Shown here: positions 62,501 through 64,000 of the stretch, in pieces
Layout: each line of letters starts with the position of its first letter
How positions within the stretch are numbered: position 1 is the stretch's first letter
Translations under genes and position numbers: made by a program
NCBI RefSeq assembly: GCF_964340395.1
Contig: NC_135569.1
Span: 11,492,019 to 11,556,018 of the forward strand
DNA: 64,000 nt
Direction: 5' to 3'
Source: Glandiceps talaboti
Taxonomy: Eukaryota > Hemichordata > Enteropneusta > Spengelidae
Notes under the pieces: model-generated
What the model was told of the DNA's origin: nothing
Seen by the model: only the letters and a program-made list of their open reading frames with translations
Databases searched by the model: none

Positions 62501-63344
62501 TAACTTGTATATGCCTCACATGGTCAAACGAAGGTCATGATTAAAGATATTATCACATGAAATGTTTGATTCGAAAAGCTATGAAGAAAATCCAAATTGG
62601 CTATTTCACCTTGAAGAAGAATTTCAAGGTCAAAAGTCAAGGTCTTAAAAGAAAGCTTATATTTGATAATATGGGTGTAAGCACTGAATTGAGTCACTAC
62701 GTATTATACCTACATCATAGTTATGATTTCAATATTGTGTTATTCAACAACAAATTTGACCATCATTCGGCCATATTTGATTTAGTCACAAAACAGAGTG
62801 ATGTGCATATGTCTCACATACCATGTAACCTTTATGCCAGGTCTGGTTGAAATTGTTTGGTGCATGCCAGAGATAAGAGGGTAAACACACAATTAACAAA
62901 TATGGCCGCCATTTGGCTATATTTGATTTGATCACAAAGCAAAGTGACGCGCATATGTCTCATATGGCATCTTACCTAACTGTGCAAGGTTTGGTTGAAA
63001 TCGGTTGGTGCATGCCAGAGATATGAGGGTGAATGCATGCACACACACACGCATGCATAGATGGACGGAAGAATGAAACCCAACATGGGGGCTACGGTGC
63101 CCACTGTGGGCTAAAAAGTCTACATATCACAACCCTCGTATTCTGAACACCTTCCTATTCTGAACATCTCTCTAATGTGAACAGTTTCTATCAGGACATC
63201 TCCCATGGGTGAACAATATGAACAGGTATGTTGACATTTGATTAAACTTTTGGTACAATTAAATTGAAGTTGACACAATTTTAAGTTTAGTTAATATTCT
63301 TACCACAGCTTCTGGATCAAGTTTAACTACATCCAATTCTTTTC
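56391..63344 (-). CDS. PPP1R7: Protein phosphatase 1 regulatory subunit 7 (SDS22), 8 exons, 5' end missing
   Basis: Coding exons in order: 63304-63344, 62006-62071, 61205-61338, 60019-60181, 58962-59078, 58217-58321, 57428-57514, 56391-56564. They give 294 residues plus stop, with frame kept at every joint. The family member binds the PP1 catalytic subunit through a solenoid of about twelve 22-residue leucine-rich repeats and controls its assembly, nuclear activity and mitotic function. Seen here: the start of the repeat domain (DVDLNHLRIGKIEHLEVLKK), then a run of SDS22-type repeats (LxxLDLxxNxIxxIENL: ELDLYDNQITKIENV, KLFLIQNRIKKIENI, SLYIGRNKITKLENL, HLYISDNGIETIENL, TLDLAANRIKKIENI). The C-terminal cap has ETVYLERNPIHKDPAYRRKI and LALPWIQQIDAT, ending VG. 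Vertebrate proteins are about 360 residues, so about 65 N-terminal residues lie upstream or outside the window. Converges on GMPS. Confidence 0.96.
56565..56770 (-). repeat. PPP1R7: Tandem copies of the PPP1R7 last-exon acceptor edge
   Basis: TCTATGTCGGCCCAATTCTC, ATTTTGTTGTCATTGAACTG, TAAACATAAAC recurs at 56527, 56603, 56679 and (partly) 56755, exact period 76. Each full copy holds the exon's first 38 bp and the acceptor. Use of the distal acceptors would add 76 or 152 bp and shift the frame. Confidence 0.92.
56930..57330 (+). mobile_element. CR1/L2-type LINE 3' end, decayed
   Basis: The translation RILNTPFVTKKLGERSFSYT, APSIWKSSP resembles the conserved tail of LINE reverse transcriptases (…SFGERSFSxxAPxxWNSLP). 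It continues after stops, then GGCGCATTATAAATTCCCTT and ATTCTTATTATT, the usual CR1-like tail. In PPP1R7 intron, opposite strand. Confidence 0.65.
57428..57514 (-). CDS. PPP1R7: PPP1R7 exon, LRR 10
   Basis: VALQTLDLAANRIKKIENIT, HLVNLEEFW. Confidence 0.96.
57515..58216. other. PPP1R7 intron, nothing recognised
   Basis: An inverted repeat pairs CCATCATTTGATAACA (about 57719) with TCTATCAAATCATGG (about 57821); possibly a further MITE. The open frame at 57834-58181 has no protein-like features. Confidence 0.4.
58217..58321 (-). CDS. PPP1R7: PPP1R7 exon, LRRs 7-9
   Basis: SNRIIKLEGLDGLESLEHLY, ISDNGIETIENLDKN. Confidence 0.96.
58322..58961. other. PPP1R7 intron, nothing recognised
   Basis: AT-rich sequence with A-runs; two open frames here are low-complexity and not supported. 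Confidence 0.45.
58962..59078 (-). CDS. PPP1R7: PPP1R7 exon, LRRs 5-7
   Basis: KIENLDNLVNLESLYIGRNK, ITKLENLENLKKLKVLSIQ. Confidence 0.96.
59588..60018 (-). repeat. PPP1R7: Five extra copies of a PPP1R7 exon end plus donor
   Basis: The last 45 bp of the exon at 60019-60181 and about 30 bp of intron repeat with period 76 (AAGC landmarks at 60043, 59972, 59897, 59821, 59745, 59669, 59593). Donors (CTTAC on plus) end at 60018 (true), 59947, 59872, 59796, 59720 and 59644. All distal donors would include an in-frame stop at 59980-59982. Confidence 0.93.
60019..60181 (-). CDS. PPP1R7: PPP1R7 exon, LRRs 3-5
   Basis: QLDLSFNHIKVMENLDTLTN, KLFLIQNRIKKIENISHLVN, MLELGSNQLR. Its 3' edge with donor is copied five more times downstream. 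Confidence 0.96.
60318..60590. mobile_element. hAT-like MITE with TAGCC ends
   Basis: TAGCCTCATCTACACA at the left and TGTGTAGACAGGGCTA at the right are inverted. The interior is rich in CCTGAGGCAGG-type short inverted motifs. No exact target duplication, though TGACTAAA and ATGACTGA flank it. Confidence 0.65.
60815..61165. mobile_element. Dispersed repeat, copy 2 of 2
   Basis: CAGTGATTGGCTTAGATCGT, GACCTCAATTTGCATA, TTTCCCTCAGCTTTCAGCCC and AGTGCCCTCACA match 24636-24940 in order. Confidence 0.7.
61205..61338 (-). CDS. PPP1R7: PPP1R7 exon, LRRs 1-2
   Basis: YLCFRQNLITKIENLDSIKD, then TLHELDLYDNQITKIENVDA. Confidence 0.96.
61629..61800. mobile_element. 172-bp hAT-type MITE with target-site duplication
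   Basis: CAGTGTGCCCTCTAAA (61629) and TTTAGAGGGCACACTA (to 61800) are inverted ends with a 15-bp match. CATGGCAT (61621-61628) and CATAGCAT (61801-61808) flank them and match 7 of 8, the size hAT elements make. Confidence 0.8.
62006..62071 (-). CDS. PPP1R7: PPP1R7 exon, start of LRR domain
   Basis: 66 bp, 22 codons: DVDLNHLRIGKIEHLEVLKK then VE. Nearly the same as the family consensus. Confidence 0.95.
62320..63115. mobile_element. Dispersed element with internal repeats
   Basis: Contains several degenerate blocks (AAGGTCAAAGGTCATGGTC, ATGGCCGCCATTTGGCT, GTGCATGCCAGAGATATGAG) and ends ATGGACGGAAGAATGAAACC, GGTGCCCACTGTGGGC. The plan is like 33180-34032. In the PPP1R7 intron. Confidence 0.55.
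63304..63344 (-). CDS. PPP1R7: PPP1R7 exon, KELDVVKLDPEAV
   Basis: A 41-bp exon between CTGTAG and GTAAGAAT. Two bases finish a split codon, then KELDVVKLDPEAV. Small, but frame and sense join perfectly to the next exon (DVDLNH). Confidence 0.85.
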
Positions 63345-63350
63345 CTACAG

Positions 63351-64000
63351 AAAATAAAATATCCAAAAATTTATGATTACAATGAGGAAGGGTTGTGATT
63401 TGCAAAAAAAATAATGTCACAAAACCTAGGTTTGCATGCTAAGGTGTAATAATGGAATAATGTAAATGTTGTTATTGTGAAAAATAAACAAAAACTATGT
63501 TGTGAAAATAAATATCCATGAAAAAGTAATTTTTTATGGAAATTTATTTTCACTACATGTGGTCCATTGTCCTTTATCAAATCATAACTGCCATTAATTG
63601 CTCCAAAATGATGCCTCCTAAGTAAAATGTCTTTTAAAAAACTGTGGTCTAAAATGGTGTAATGATTTTGGTCAAAATGGGTCTAAAATGGGGCCTGGGG
63701 TTTCCAGCACTGGCCACACACCCCTACCAGAGCCGGCCACTGGTACCCCTCCCCCCCCCCCCCGGTCCATCGTTATGTTATTGTCACACTCCAGTTTATA
63801 ACTTTTACTTAAATAATAATGAATAAGCAGTTTTAAAGTATACTTTCTTGCAAATCAATAACTCTGTAAAACACCGTAGTCATTAGTTCGGAGGCTTGTT
63901 CAATATACGTAATGGTGATTCAAACATATGTTACGCCTTTACCCGAAGTTTACTCAAGTTGGCCTTTCCTATGTCATATTTGTTTGGATACCTGTGCCTT
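63351..64000. other. PPP1R7 upstream intron, right end
   Basis: No exon recognised. A C-run lies at 63748-63763. The missing N-terminal exon is probably beyond 64000. Confidence 0.45.

Overview
The window is animal nuclear DNA: genes are split by GT-AG introns, intergenic DNA is AT-rich, and microsatellites, minisatellites and short inverted-repeat transposons are everywhere. One gene is a bacterial-type CoA-transferase that vertebrates lack, so an invertebrate (probably marine, lophotrochozoan or deuterostome) is the best guess; the species cannot be fixed from this sequence.

Layout. 809-1013 is the last coding exon of an unidentified plus-strand gene. 1-6.2 kb otherwise holds microsatellites and minisatellites. 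6.36-19.43 kb is one uninterrupted satellite of 14 units of about 938 bp; every unit is mostly a long imperfect palindrome and carries transposon-like terminal repeats. 19.5-24.3 kb holds small inverted-repeat elements and simple repeats. 24.33-39.23 kb (minus) is a complete 8-exon, 480-codon mitochondrial-type acetyl-CoA hydrolase/4-hydroxybutyrate CoA-transferase gene. 40.52-52.41 kb (plus) is a complete 15-exon, 686-codon GMP synthase gene (GMPS), head-to-head with the CoA-transferase about 1.3 kb away. 52.4-56.4 kb is a repeat-rich convergent intergenic region. 56.39-63.34 kb (minus) is PPP1R7/SDS22, a leucine-rich-repeat regulator of protein phosphatase 1, lacking only its N-terminal exon(s).

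All exon joins were worked out by hand from splice signals; reading frame is kept through every junction of the three genes. The genes have unrelated housekeeping roles (CoA metabolism, purine synthesis, phosphatase control); only the first two could share a promoter.

Most unusual points: (1) the palindromic 938-bp satellite, which looks like a tandemly amplified small DNA transposon; (2) a repeated pattern, seen at least seven times in three genes, of tandem duplications that copy an exon edge with or without its splice site, including one in GMPS that would add, in frame, a second copy of the glutaminase nucleophile motif; (3) a near-perfect 31-bp-stem hairpin at 35361-35442.
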